Assembly (NCBI GenBank): GCA_900553955.1
Contig: USFO01000010.1
Location: 1 to 26,452 of the forward strand
Direction: 5' to 3'
Length of the DNA stretch: 26,452 nucleotides
DNA from: an uncultured Oscillospiraceae bacterium
Lineage (GTDB): Bacteria; Bacillota; Clostridia; Oscillospirales; Ruminococcaceae
The position numbers and the translations under genes are program-made. The notes below the pieces were generated by a model. The model was not told the DNA's origin and did not search any database. It saw only the letters and a program-made list of their open reading frames with translations. The first letter of the stretch is position 1. Every line of letters begins with the position of its first letter. This document shows, piece by piece, positions 15,745 through 21,790 of this stretch.

Positions 15745-16752
15745 ATGAATAAATCTAATCTTAACAGTTGTCCGGATTATCTTCGTGAATTCCTTGTTTA
15801 TATGGAATCCATCAAAAACCGTTCGCCGCGAACCGTTGACGGTTATTATGTTGAGCTGCGCTCTTTTATAAGATATTTGATGCTCAAAAACAATCTCGTT
15901 CCCAAGGATACCGAGTATTCGGAAATTGATATTTCCGGCGCCGGCTTTGATCTTATAAAGAATGCAACGAAGCTTAACGCCATGGAGTTTTTGTCCGAGT
16001 TCAAAAGCGAGCACGACAATCACGATAAGGCGCGTTCACGGAAGGTTTCTGCGATACGTTCGTTTTATAAATATCTGACGGTTTCGTCCGGCAAACTGCT
16101 CGAAAATCCAATGCTAAATTTGGAAACGCCGAAGCTCAAAAAAACGCTGCCGAAATATTTAACCCTCGAACAGGCACTTGAACTGCTCACGCATATAGAA
16201 ACAAATTTTACGGAGCGTGATTTCTGCATTATTACGCTGTTTCTTAATTGCGGAATGCGGCTTTCGGAGCTTTGCGGAATCAATCTTTCAGACATTCACG
16301 ACAACCGCTTAAAGCTGCTTGGCAAAGGCAACAAGGAACGAGTTGTTTACCTTAACAATTCTTGCTTGAACGCTATAAACAACTATCTGGCGGTGCTCAA
16401 TTCGGGCACAAAAATAAAGCGCGCCGATAAGGACGCACTTTTTCTTAATCGAAGCGGCAAGCGAATAGGCGCTCGCAGCGTTGAGCTTATAGTTGAAAAA
16501 TGTCTGAAGCAAGCCGGTCTTGACGGTATGGGAATTTCTCCCCACAAGCTGCGCCATACCGCGGCAACGCTGCTTTATCAGGACGCGGGCGTTGATATCC
16601 GCGTGCTGAAAGAACTGCTCGGCCACGAAAGCCTGTCCACCACCGAAATTTACACCCATGTCAGCAATAAGCAAATCGAGGAGGCTTCAAAGAAATCTCC
16701 GCTTGGCAATGTGAAGCCCGCAAAGGCCGCTAAAAAGTCAGATAATGGTTGA
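15745..16752 (+). CDS. Xer-type tyrosine recombinase
   Basis: The protein has 335 residues, somewhat longer than typical XerC/XerD (about 300). A SAM-like core-binding N-terminal domain (RSPRTVDGYYVELRSFIRYL) is followed by the catalytic domain. The catalytic set is complete: R172 (GMRLSEL), K194 (GKGNKER), H267 and R270 (SPHKLRHTAA), H294 (LLGHESL) and the nucleophile Y303 (TEIYTHV). Such enzymes resolve chromosome dimers at dif or integrate mobile elements; no phage or integrative-element genes are seen nearby, which favours the housekeeping role. RBS AAAGGAG precedes ATG 15745. The 3' end overlaps the convergent SpoIIM-like gene by 15 bp. XerC versus XerD cannot be decided. Confidence 0.92.
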   Translation: MNKSNLNSCPDYLREFLVYMESIKNRSPRTVDGYYVELRSFIRYLMLKNNLVPKDTEYSEIDISGAGFDLIKNATKLNAMEFLSEFKSEHDNHDKARSRKVSAIRSFYKYLTVSSGKLLENPMLNLETPKLKKTLPKYLTLEQALELLTHIETNFTERDFCIITLFLNCGMRLSELCGINLSDIHDNRLKLLGKGNKERVVYLNNSCLNAINNYLAVLNSGTKIKRADKDALFLNRSGKRIGARSVELIVEKCLKQAGLDGMGISPHKLRHTAATLLYQDAGVDIRVLKELLGHESLSTTEIYTHVSNKQIEEASKKSPLGNVKPAKAAKKSDNG

Positions 16753-17304
16753 AATATAGCCCGAAAGCACCGAAAAAGCCGCAATTACAACTGTAAAGAC
16801 AGTTAACTTTACAGTCTGATTTTTCGCATTATAAAGCGTTTTTTCGGTGCTTGCTTTATTCAGCTTATTATAAACGCTTTGGGACGACAGCAGGCTGCTT
16901 TCCGCCATGGTGACAACTAAAAAAGCAGCATAAAGCGAAAAAGTGAAATATTCCGCTACCGCTTTTATGATATAATCTCCGCCGCCGAAGTTGAAATTCA
17001 GCGCATTTTTTATTCCGTAGACCATGCCGAAGCCAAGCAGCGCAAAGGATACCGTGATGTGACCCACCGCGTTAAAGCCTCCTATGTATAGCAGCAAAAG
17101 CGTAAATGCAGGAAGCGCAAATCTGTTCATAGCGGCTTTGAGCACGCTGCCGCCGTCCTTGAGCACGAATTCTCCGAGCTGGCTTTCAAGCTTTTCCGGC
17201 AAAAATTTGAGCACGAGCACGCCGATTACAACTCCCGCCAGCAGCAGCCCGCAGGCCGTGAATAAATACTTGTTTTTTACAATTTCTTTTATTTTAATGC
17301 TCAT
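16738..17304 (-). CDS. Probable stage II sporulation protein M-like membrane protein
   Basis: The protein has 188 residues with a strong RBS (GGGGAGG on the minus strand, about 9 nt before the ATG). It has about five hydrophobic helices: residues 13-33, 63-80, 80-98, 112-132 and 166-186. The layout of one N-terminal helix, a soluble outside segment, then a LLYIGGFNAVG...FALLGFGMVYG pair resembles SpoIIM, which with SpoIID and SpoIIP drives engulfment during sporulation. In several Firmicutes spoIIM lies next to a xer gene, as here, though the two genes are convergent in this window. Identity is too weak to be certain; it may be an uncharacterised SpoIIM-fold protein. Confidence 0.45.
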   Translation of the reverse strand: MSIKIKEIVKNKYLFTACGLLLAGVVIGVLVLKFLPEKLESQLGEFVLKDGGSVLKAAMNRFALPAFTLLLLYIGGFNAVGHITVSFALLGFGMVYGIKNALNFNFGGGDYIIKAVAEYFTFSLYAAFLVVTMAESSLLSSQSVYNKLNKASTEKTLYNAKNQTVKLTVFTVVIAAFSVLSGYISTII

Positions 17305-17351
17305 TGGTTTGTCCTCCCCTTTGCCCTACCCTGTTCCCTATAAATATATAA

Positions 17352-17381
17352 AAAATAAGCCCCGAATATTCCCGGGGCTTA
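17352..17381 (-). terminator. Intrinsic terminator after the SCIFF maturase gene
   Basis: The 9-bp stem 17356-17364 / 17373-17381 (TAAGCCCCG) is followed on the minus strand by a T-rich tract (TTTTTTATA). It ends the scfA-scfB transcript before the SpoIIM-like gene. Confidence 0.88.
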
Positions 17382-17396
17382 AAATTTTTCCTTATT

Positions 17397-18770
17397 TTAT
17401 TTGTCCGCCATTGCGACCTTAATCATAACCGCACATTCAACGCGCTTTCTTTCAATATCGCAGGAAAGCTTTACGGGCTTATCAATGTTCTTATTGAAAG
17501 AATAGTTATTTGCGTTGCAGCCGCCGGAACAGTAGAACTTGCACCAGCAGTCCTTGCAGCCCTCTTTGGTATAGACGTTTGAGCATCCGAATTTGTCCTT
17601 GATGCTCGTATCAAGAGTGCCATCCTCAATATTGCCCATTTTCCACTCATCGTGACCGACAAACTGATGGCAGGGATAGATGTCGCCGTCCGGCGTTACG
17701 GAAACATACTCGTTTCCGCAGCCGCAGCCGCGCAGACGCTTAATGGCGCAGGGACCCTGATCGAGGTTAATCATAAAGTGGAAGAAGTTGAAGCAGCCGC
17801 CCTCTTCCTTCTTGCGGCGAATCATCTCTACCGCAAGCTTTTCGTATTCCTCGTAAATCTTGGGAAGATCCGCTTCGGTGAGTGCATAAGGCTCGCTTTC
17901 ATCCGCGATAACCGGCTCAACGCTGAGCTGATCAAATCCGAGGTCATCGGCAATATGGTAAACATCCTGTGCGAAATCGAGGTTGTTTTTGGTGAATGTT
18001 CCGCGAACGTAGTATTCGGTGAACTTTCCGCTGCGGCGCTTTTCAACAAGCTTTTGGAATTTCGGTACGAAAATATCGTAGCTGCCCTTGCCGTTTACGG
18101 TGAGGCGCATAGCGTCGTTCACGCATTTTCTGCCGTCAAGAGAAAGAACCACGTTCTTCATCTCTCTGTTGATGAAGTCGATGTTCTCGTCGTTTAGCAG
18201 CATTCCGTTGGTGGTAACGGTGAAGCGGAAGCACTTGTTGTATTCCTGCTCTTTGCTGCGGGCATAAGCTATGATTTCCTTGACCGCATCCCAGTTCATC
18301 AGCGGTTCGCCGCCGAAGAAGTCAAGCTCAAGGTTATGGCGGTTGCCGGAATGCTCGAGCAAAAAGTCAATGGCCTTTTTACCGGTTTCCACTGGCATGA
18401 GCTTTCTGCCCTTGCCGAAGTCGCCGGTGGAAGCGAAGCAGTATTTGCAGCGCAGGTTGCAGTCATGCGCAATATGAAGGCACATGGACTTGATGGGCGC
18501 GCCTTTCATAAGATCGGTAAAGCGCTCGTAATCGTCGTCGCTGAAAAGCTGTCCCGATTTTTGCAGCTCCAAAAGCTCGGAATAGATTTCCTCAAGCTCG
18601 GCGCGAGGATACTCGGAAAGCTCGTCAAAAACATTCTCCGGGCATTTTTCCGGCAGTTTGTCGGTAAATTTGTTAAGCAAATCAAAGGTGGGCTTGTCCA
18701 GCGAATGAACCGCACCGGAGTTTGCATCCAAGGCTATATAATAGCCGTTCATGTAGTAAGTATGTACCAT
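17397..18770 (-). CDS. scfB: SCIFF-system radical SAM/SPASM thioether maturase
   Basis: The protein has 457 residues from ATG 18770 (CGGAG upstream on the minus strand); an upstream in-frame start at 18824 would add 18 residues but overlaps the intergenic hairpin. The N-terminal RiPP-recognition-like part contains the family hallmark YYIALDANSGAVHSLD. The radical SAM motif CxxxCxxC is C104, C108, C111 (CNLRCKYC), followed by the FFGGEPLMNW SAM-binding stretch. The C-terminal SPASM region has the Cys-rich segments CAIKRLRGCGCG, YPCHQF and CKDCWCKFYCSGGC for auxiliary Fe-S clusters. Members install Cys-to-Thr-type thioether bonds in the SCIFF peptide (CteB in Clostridium thermocellum). It lies directly downstream of its precursor gene. 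Confidence 0.96.
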   Translation of the reverse strand: MVHTYYMNGYYIALDANSGAVHSLDKPTFDLLNKFTDKLPEKCPENVFDELSEYPRAELEEIYSELLELQKSGQLFSDDDYERFTDLMKGAPIKSMCLHIAHDCNLRCKYCFASTGDFGKGRKLMPVETGKKAIDFLLEHSGNRHNLELDFFGGEPLMNWDAVKEIIAYARSKEQEYNKCFRFTVTTNGMLLNDENIDFINREMKNVVLSLDGRKCVNDAMRLTVNGKGSYDIFVPKFQKLVEKRRSGKFTEYYVRGTFTKNNLDFAQDVYHIADDLGFDQLSVEPVIADESEPYALTEADLPKIYEEYEKLAVEMIRRKKEEGGCFNFFHFMINLDQGPCAIKRLRGCGCGNEYVSVTPDGDIYPCHQFVGHDEWKMGNIEDGTLDTSIKDKFGCSNVYTKEGCKDCWCKFYCSGGCNANNYSFNKNIDKPVKLSCDIERKRVECAVMIKVAMADK

Positions 18771-18790
18771 TAAAATTTCTCCGATAAAAA

Positions 18791-18814
18791 TGCAGGCACG
18801 CATCCGCGCCTGCA
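18791..18814 (-). promoter_or_regulatory. Hairpin between scfA and scfB
   Basis: TGCAGGC (18791-18797) pairs with GCCTGCA (18808-18814), with further partial pairing inside. It lies between the SCIFF stop and the maturase RBS and has no strong T-run. In peptide-maturase operons such hairpins commonly stabilise the precursor mRNA or attenuate transcription, so that more precursor than enzyme is made. Confidence 0.55.
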
Positions 18815-18839
18815 AATTCTTCATAAATCCAAAATGAAA

Positions 18840-18998
18840 TTATTTGCCTGCTTTGCGGGACTCGTTCTCGCACTCCTGGTTGGCAACGGTGCAGGAAGTT
18901 TTGCATGCGGACTGGCAGGAAGCCTGGCATTCGCCGCAGCCGCCTTTTGCGCAGGATTCTTTAAGGTTTGCGTTGTTAACAGTTTTGATGTGTTCCAT
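18840..18998 (-). CDS. scfA: SCIFF ribosomal peptide precursor
   Basis: The 52-residue peptide starts MEHIKTVNNANLKES and carries C16, C21, C24, C28, C32, C36 and C43 within KGGCGECQASC, QSACKTSC and TVANQEC. This is the near-invariant SCIFF (six cysteines in forty-five residues) sequence of Clostridia; this copy has seven Cys and a slightly extended ENESRKAGK tail. The strong RBS GGAGG lies before the ATG and the gene has its own promoter (19040-19068). The product is the substrate of the adjacent radical SAM maturase. No protease or exporter gene is adjacent, as is usual for this system, and the biological role of the mature peptide is unknown. Confidence 0.97.
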   Translation of the reverse strand: MEHIKTVNNANLKESCAKGGCGECQASCQSACKTSCTVANQECENESRKAGK

Positions 18999-19039
18999 TA
19001 TGTAATCCTCCAGAATAATATTGCATTATTATATTAGAA

Positions 19040-19068
19040 ATTATAACACATTGTTGCGCCGCTTGCAA
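19040..19068 (-). promoter_or_regulatory. Promoter of scfA-scfB
   Basis: On the minus strand, -35 TTGCAA (19063-19068) and -10 TATAAT (19040-19045) are 17 bp apart, about 40 bp upstream of the SCIFF start codon. Confidence 0.8.
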
Positions 19069-19123
19069 CAGTTTTTGCTCTTATTTTATGCTGTTTTTTT
19101 ATCAATGGCGGCTGTCGTCACAA

Positions 19124-19152
19124 TTTGAAAAAATTTTTAAGATTTTTTCAAA
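19124..19152. repeat. AT-rich inverted repeat between divergent promoters
   Basis: TTTGAAAAAAT (19124-19134) and ATTTTTTCAAA (19142-19152) form a perfect 11-bp inverted repeat with a 7-bp spacer. It lies between the scfA promoter and the opposing promoter of the predicted RNA, close to the -35 of the latter. It may be an operator, an UP-like element or simply bendable AT-rich DNA. Confidence 0.4.
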
Positions 19153-19159
19153 AATAGTG

Positions 19160-19193
19160 TTGCACTTTTGCGATTTTAGGGTCTATATATAAT
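19160..19193 (+). promoter_or_regulatory. Likely promoter of the orphan RNA
   Basis: TTGCAC (19160-19165) is followed 18 bp later by TATATA (19184-19189), overlapping TATAAT (19188-19193). The spacer is slightly long, and the exact -10 and start site are uncertain by a few bases. Confidence 0.5.
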
Positions 19194-19324
19194 GAAGTAT
19201 TTTTTTCCGGCGATACTTCGCTTAATTTGTCCAGTAAGCTTGGAAGTCTTTGTACCTAATGGCGGAGACACAAAGACTTCCAGCCGGAAGCCAAAACACC
19301 GCAAGGTGTTTTTCATCTTTTTTT
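19194..19324 (+). ncRNA. Orphan structured RNA with pseudoknot and own terminator
   Basis: No coding gene fits this interval. Three hairpins follow one another: P1 19194-19200/19213-19219 (7 bp), P2 19220-19224/19235-19239 (5 bp) and P3 19241-19253/19270-19282 (13 bp, perfect). The P1 loop sequence TTCCGGC (19205-19211) is the exact complement of GCCGGAA (19283-19289) directly after P3, giving a 7-bp pseudoknot that would bring P1 and P3 together. A terminator hairpin with a T-run (19293-19324) ends it. It matches no riboswitch or housekeeping RNA I recognise. With no + strand gene downstream, a free-standing small RNA of about 125 nt is the best reading. Confidence 0.55.
19293..19324 (+). 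terminator. Terminator of the orphan RNA
   Basis: The stem AAAACACC (19293-19300) / GGTGTTTT (19305-19312) has a GCAA loop and is followed by a T-rich tract to 19324. Confidence 0.8.
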
Positions 19325-19335
19325 ATTTTTCCTGC

Positions 19336-19377
19336 AGCAAAATCCCTGTGCATATTCGGCATGGGGATTTTGCTTTT
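19336..19377. terminator. Strong hairpin 3' of the TIGR04086 gene
   Basis: The stem 19336-19346 / 19364-19374 (11 perfect bp, AGCAAAATCCC) extends inward through G-T pairs to a 7-nt loop. A TTTT run follows on the + strand only. It may be a backup terminator for the orphan RNA or a 3' stabiliser for the minus-strand gene that ends at 19411. Confidence 0.55.
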
Positions 19378-19410
19378 GGCCGAGTGCCATTTGCCTGAGC
19401 AATGTGCATT

Positions 19411-19788
19411 TTACTGCTTATTAACCCCAATTATTCCACCAAACGCTGCGGCAAGAATCATAATTCCCGCCTTTATTGCCGTTATTGCGCCGAATGCAGC
19501 TTCACCGATTATACTGCCGCTTGCCCACACAAGCAAAAAGAACAGTGCTCCGGCAATGGCACCACATACCATTCCCCTGCTTTTGCTCAGCTTTGCAGCG
19601 GCAATCCCGGCGGCAAAGCCGCCGATTGCCAAGGCCACCGTCGCAAGAGGCATTATCAGCGGGGCGGGTATGCCGCTTGCGGCGAGCACCGCCGCCATGA
19701 CGAAAATTATCGCCGCAGAGCACAGCGCGCCTATTCCGGCGCCTATGGCGCTGCCTGCTATAATACGAATACCGTTAGCTTCAGGCAT
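19411..19788 (-). CDS. TIGR04086-type small membrane protein
   Basis: The protein has 125 residues from ATG 19788 (GGGGGA just upstream); an earlier in-frame ATG at 19827 lies inside a terminator-like hairpin and is unlikely. Four hydrophobic helices rich in Gly and Ala (IIAGSAIGAGIGAL, LIMPLATVALAIGGFAAGIA, VCGAIAGALFFLLVW and AIKAGIMILAAAFGG) match the TIGR04086 family. This family is often found beside yajC and the SCIFF genes in Clostridia, as here. Function unknown. Confidence 0.82.
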   Translation of the reverse strand: MPEANGIRIIAGSAIGAGIGALCSAAIIFVMAAVLAASGIPAPLIMPLATVALAIGGFAAGIAAAKLSKSRGMVCGAIAGALFFLLVWASGSIIGEAAFGAITAIKAGIMILAAAFGGIIGVNKQ

Positions 19789-19842
19789 AAAAAATCCCCC
19801 TTTGTCATCCTTATTAAGGATATTCAAAAGGGGAAATTTTTA
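19789..19842 (-). terminator. Terminator-like hairpin between yajC and the TIGR04086 gene
   Basis: On the minus strand, an arm AAATTTCCCCTTT and a later arm AAAGGGGGATTTTTT flank an inner ATCCTTAATAAGGAT hairpin, and the T-run runs into the ATG at 19788. Transcription from yajC should be partly stopped here. The same GGGGG serves as the ribosome-binding site of the downstream gene, so folding would also hide it. Confidence 0.65.
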
Positions 19843-19856
19843 TTCAAGCGGTCAAA

Positions 19857-20228
19857 TTAAGCCTTGGTGCTTTTTGCGGTTTTTGCTGCTTTTGCGGCCT
19901 CCGCAGCGGTAAGGTTTTGAGAAACAGCCCATTTGGTGATACGGATTTTGCTTCTGTCGCTTCCGGTTTCGATAACAAGGGTATCGTCCTTTATGGAAAC
20001 AATGCGTCCGATAATACCGCCGGCGGTTACAATTTCGTCGCCGATGTCAAGATTCTCTCTCATTGCTTTATCTTCTTTGTCCTTTTTCTGCTGTGGGCGG
20101 ATTAGCACGAAATAGAAAGCGATGATAACGATAACAATGGGAGCATAGCTCAGAAGAGAGCCCCAAATATCGCCGCTTTCGCCGGTAGCCGCGGCAGCAG
20201 TGGTAAGAAGTTGATATACGTTAGTCAT
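19857..20228 (-). CDS. yajC: Sec translocase accessory subunit YajC
   Basis: The protein has 123 residues. One transmembrane helix (about residues 28-45, YAPIVIVIIAFYFVLIRPQQ) ends in the hallmark RPQQKK, followed by a cytoplasmic domain with GDEIVTAGGIIGRIVSIKDDTLVIET. YajC associates with SecDF at the SecYEG channel. The C-terminal tail is Ala/Lys-rich (AAEAAKAAKTAKSTKA), an unusual but plausible extension. RBS GGAGG precedes the ATG. It lies 65 bp downstream of tgt with its own promoter, the common tgt-yajC order. Confidence 0.96.
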   Translation of the reverse strand: MTNVYQLLTTAAAATGESGDIWGSLLSYAPIVIVIIAFYFVLIRPQQKKDKEDKAMRENLDIGDEIVTAGGIIGRIVSIKDDTLVIETGSDRSKIRITKWAVSQNLTAAEAAKAAKTAKSTKA

Positions 20229-20257
20229 TTTTTACCTCCAAAAAACAGTATAAAATA

Positions 20258-20286
20258 ATTATAAAGCATATTTTCTCTTTTAGCAA
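20258..20286 (-). promoter_or_regulatory. Promoter of yajC
   Basis: On the minus strand, TTGCTA (20281-20286) and TATAAT (20258-20263) are separated by exactly 17 bp within the tgt-yajC gap. Confidence 0.75.
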
Positions 20287-20293
20287 GGTGCTT

Positions 20294-21424
20294 TTATATC
20301 CTTTTGCCGAGAATGGGCACATATTTTTGATAAAATTCTTCAAAAGTGCCGTTGTCGAGCGCTTCACGGATGCGCTCCATAAGCGTGTTATAGAAAAATA
20401 GGTTGTGCTGAACTGTCAAACGGTGTGCAAGCAGCTCGTTTGCACGGAGCAGGTGGCGCACATATGCTCTGCTGTGCAGGCGGCATGTTGGGCAATCGCA
20501 TTCGGGATCGACCGGACCGTCGTCATAGATGTACTTTTCGTTGTTTAGGTTGCGGATTCCCTGCCATGTGAACAAAGTGCCGTGGCGGGCGTTTCTGCTG
20601 GGCATAACGCAGTCGAAAAGGTCAACTCCGCGGTGAACGCCTTCAAGAATATTAACCGGCGTACCCACGCCCATAAGGTATCTCGGCTTTTCAAAGGGCA
20701 TATACGGCTCAACATCCTCGATTATGCGGTACATTTCAAGGGTAGGCTCGCCTACTGCAAGTCCACCAATGGCGTAGCCGTCAAGGTCAAGCTCCGCAAT
20801 CTGCTTCATGTGCTCAATACGCAAATCGCTGAAGGTGCAGCCTTGGTTTATGCCGAAAAGCATCTGGTTCGGGTTAATGGTATCCGGCAGTGAATTAAGG
20901 CGCGCCATTTCCTCCTTGCAGCGAACAAGCCACCGCACGGTGCGCTGGCAGGACTGTGCGGCATAGGATTTCGGCGCGGGGTTCTCCACACATTCGTCGA
21001 ACGCCATGGCTATGGTGCTTCCAAGGTGGGACTGAATCTGCATGGATTCTTCCGGACCCATAAAAATGGCATGTCCGTCAAGATGACTGCGGAAGTAAAC
21101 GCCCTCCTCCTTTATTTTGCGAAGCTTTGAAAGGCTGAACACCTGAAAGCCGCCGCTGTCGGTGAGAATGGGTCTATCCCAGTTGATAAACTTATGCAGC
21201 CCGCCAAGCTCCTTTACCACAAGGTCGCCGGGGCGCAGAGAAAGATGGTATGTGTTGCAAAGCGCAACCTGGCAGTGGAGCTCCTTCAAATCCTCTGCGG
21301 CAACGCCGCCCTTTATGGCTCCGCAGGTTGCAACGTTCATAAAAGCCGGCGTCTGCACCGTTCCATGAACGGTTTCAAATTCGCATCGGCGTGCTTTTCC
21401 TTCTGTTTTTAATACAGTAAACAT
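20294..21424 (-). CDS. tgt: Queuine/preQ1 tRNA-guanine transglycosylase
   Basis: The protein has 376 residues. The bacterial enzyme exchanges guanine-34 of GUN-anticodon tRNAs for preQ1, the first tRNA-level step of queuosine synthesis. The catalytic Asp89 lies in LTDSGGFQVFSL, the nucleophile Asp271 in FDCVMPSRNARHGT, and the zinc ligands are C309, C311, C314 and H340. The numbering matches the E. coli enzyme with a constant shift of 7 at the later sites. RBS GAGG lies upstream and a promoter is readable at 21461-21489. The gene begins the tgt-yajC-TIGR04086 row. Confidence 0.98.
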   Translation of the reverse strand: MFTVLKTEGKARRCEFETVHGTVQTPAFMNVATCGAIKGGVAAEDLKELHCQVALCNTYHLSLRPGDLVVKELGGLHKFINWDRPILTDSGGFQVFSLSKLRKIKEEGVYFRSHLDGHAIFMGPEESMQIQSHLGSTIAMAFDECVENPAPKSYAAQSCQRTVRWLVRCKEEMARLNSLPDTINPNQMLFGINQGCTFSDLRIEHMKQIAELDLDGYAIGGLAVGEPTLEMYRIIEDVEPYMPFEKPRYLMGVGTPVNILEGVHRGVDLFDCVMPSRNARHGTLFTWQGIRNLNNEKYIYDDGPVDPECDCPTCRLHSRAYVRHLLRANELLAHRLTVQHNLFFYNTLMERIREALDNGTFEEFYQKYVPILGKRI

Positions 21425-21460
21425 TAAAACCTCTTTGAATCTATATAGTCAGTTATATTT

Positions 21461-21489
21461 AGTATAGCCCAAATTTCATATTTTTGCAA
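21461..21489 (-). promoter_or_regulatory. Promoter of tgt
   Basis: On the minus strand, TTGCAA (21484-21489) and TATACT (21461-21466) are 17 bp apart, about 37 bp before the ATG. Confidence 0.75.
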
Positions 21490-21545
21490 GCGAAACAGCG
21501 TATCTTTTCCCTTTCTGCGGAAATAATATATTTCGGTGATGATTT

Positions 21546-21698
21546 ATGAAATATAGATGCACAATTTGCGGATACGTTTATGATGAAAACAAGGGCGAAC
21601 CCGGCAAAGGAATAAACCCCGGAACAAGATTTTCAAAGCTTCCGGAAAGTTGGCGCTGTCCCCTTTGCGGAACTCCGAAATCCAAATTTGTTATGTAA
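21546..21698 (+). CDS. Rubredoxin
   Basis: The 50-residue protein starts MKYRCTICGYVYDENKGEP. The four iron ligands are C5, C8, C38 and C41 in the CxxCG and CPLCG knuckles, with the usual GINPGT and LPESW between them. Rubredoxins are one-electron carriers of anaerobes, typically serving oxygen or superoxide detoxification. The ribosome-binding site is weak (GGTGAT). It is transcribed divergently from tgt and closed by a terminator; no partner oxidoreductase is adjacent. Confidence 0.96.
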   Translation: MKYRCTICGYVYDENKGEPGKGINPGTRFSKLPESWRCPLCGTPKSKFVM

Positions 21699-21703
21699 GC
21701 GCA

Positions 21704-21757
21704 TAAAAAAAAGCGGCAGCAGCCGCACCGAATGGTGGTGCAGCTGCTGCCGTTTTT
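21704..21757. terminator. Bidirectional terminator between rubredoxin and the exporter operon
   Basis: CGGCAGCAGC (21714-21723) pairs with GCTGCTGCCG (21743-21752), with further inner pairing. An A-run lies on the left and a T-run on the right, so it serves both convergent units. Confidence 0.92.
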
Positions 21758-21790
21758 ATTGGGTCAGGCGGCATTTCTTTTATGGAGGAA

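Noticed and set aside
18771..18824. Upstream start of the SCIFF maturase (18 extra residues)
   Set aside because: It lies in the intercistronic hairpin and is not part of the family's N-terminus; ATG 18770 has CGGAG upstream.
19194..19324. Riboswitch for a downstream gene
   Set aside because: No + strand gene follows; the next genes on both sides are on the minus strand, so a free-standing RNA fits better.
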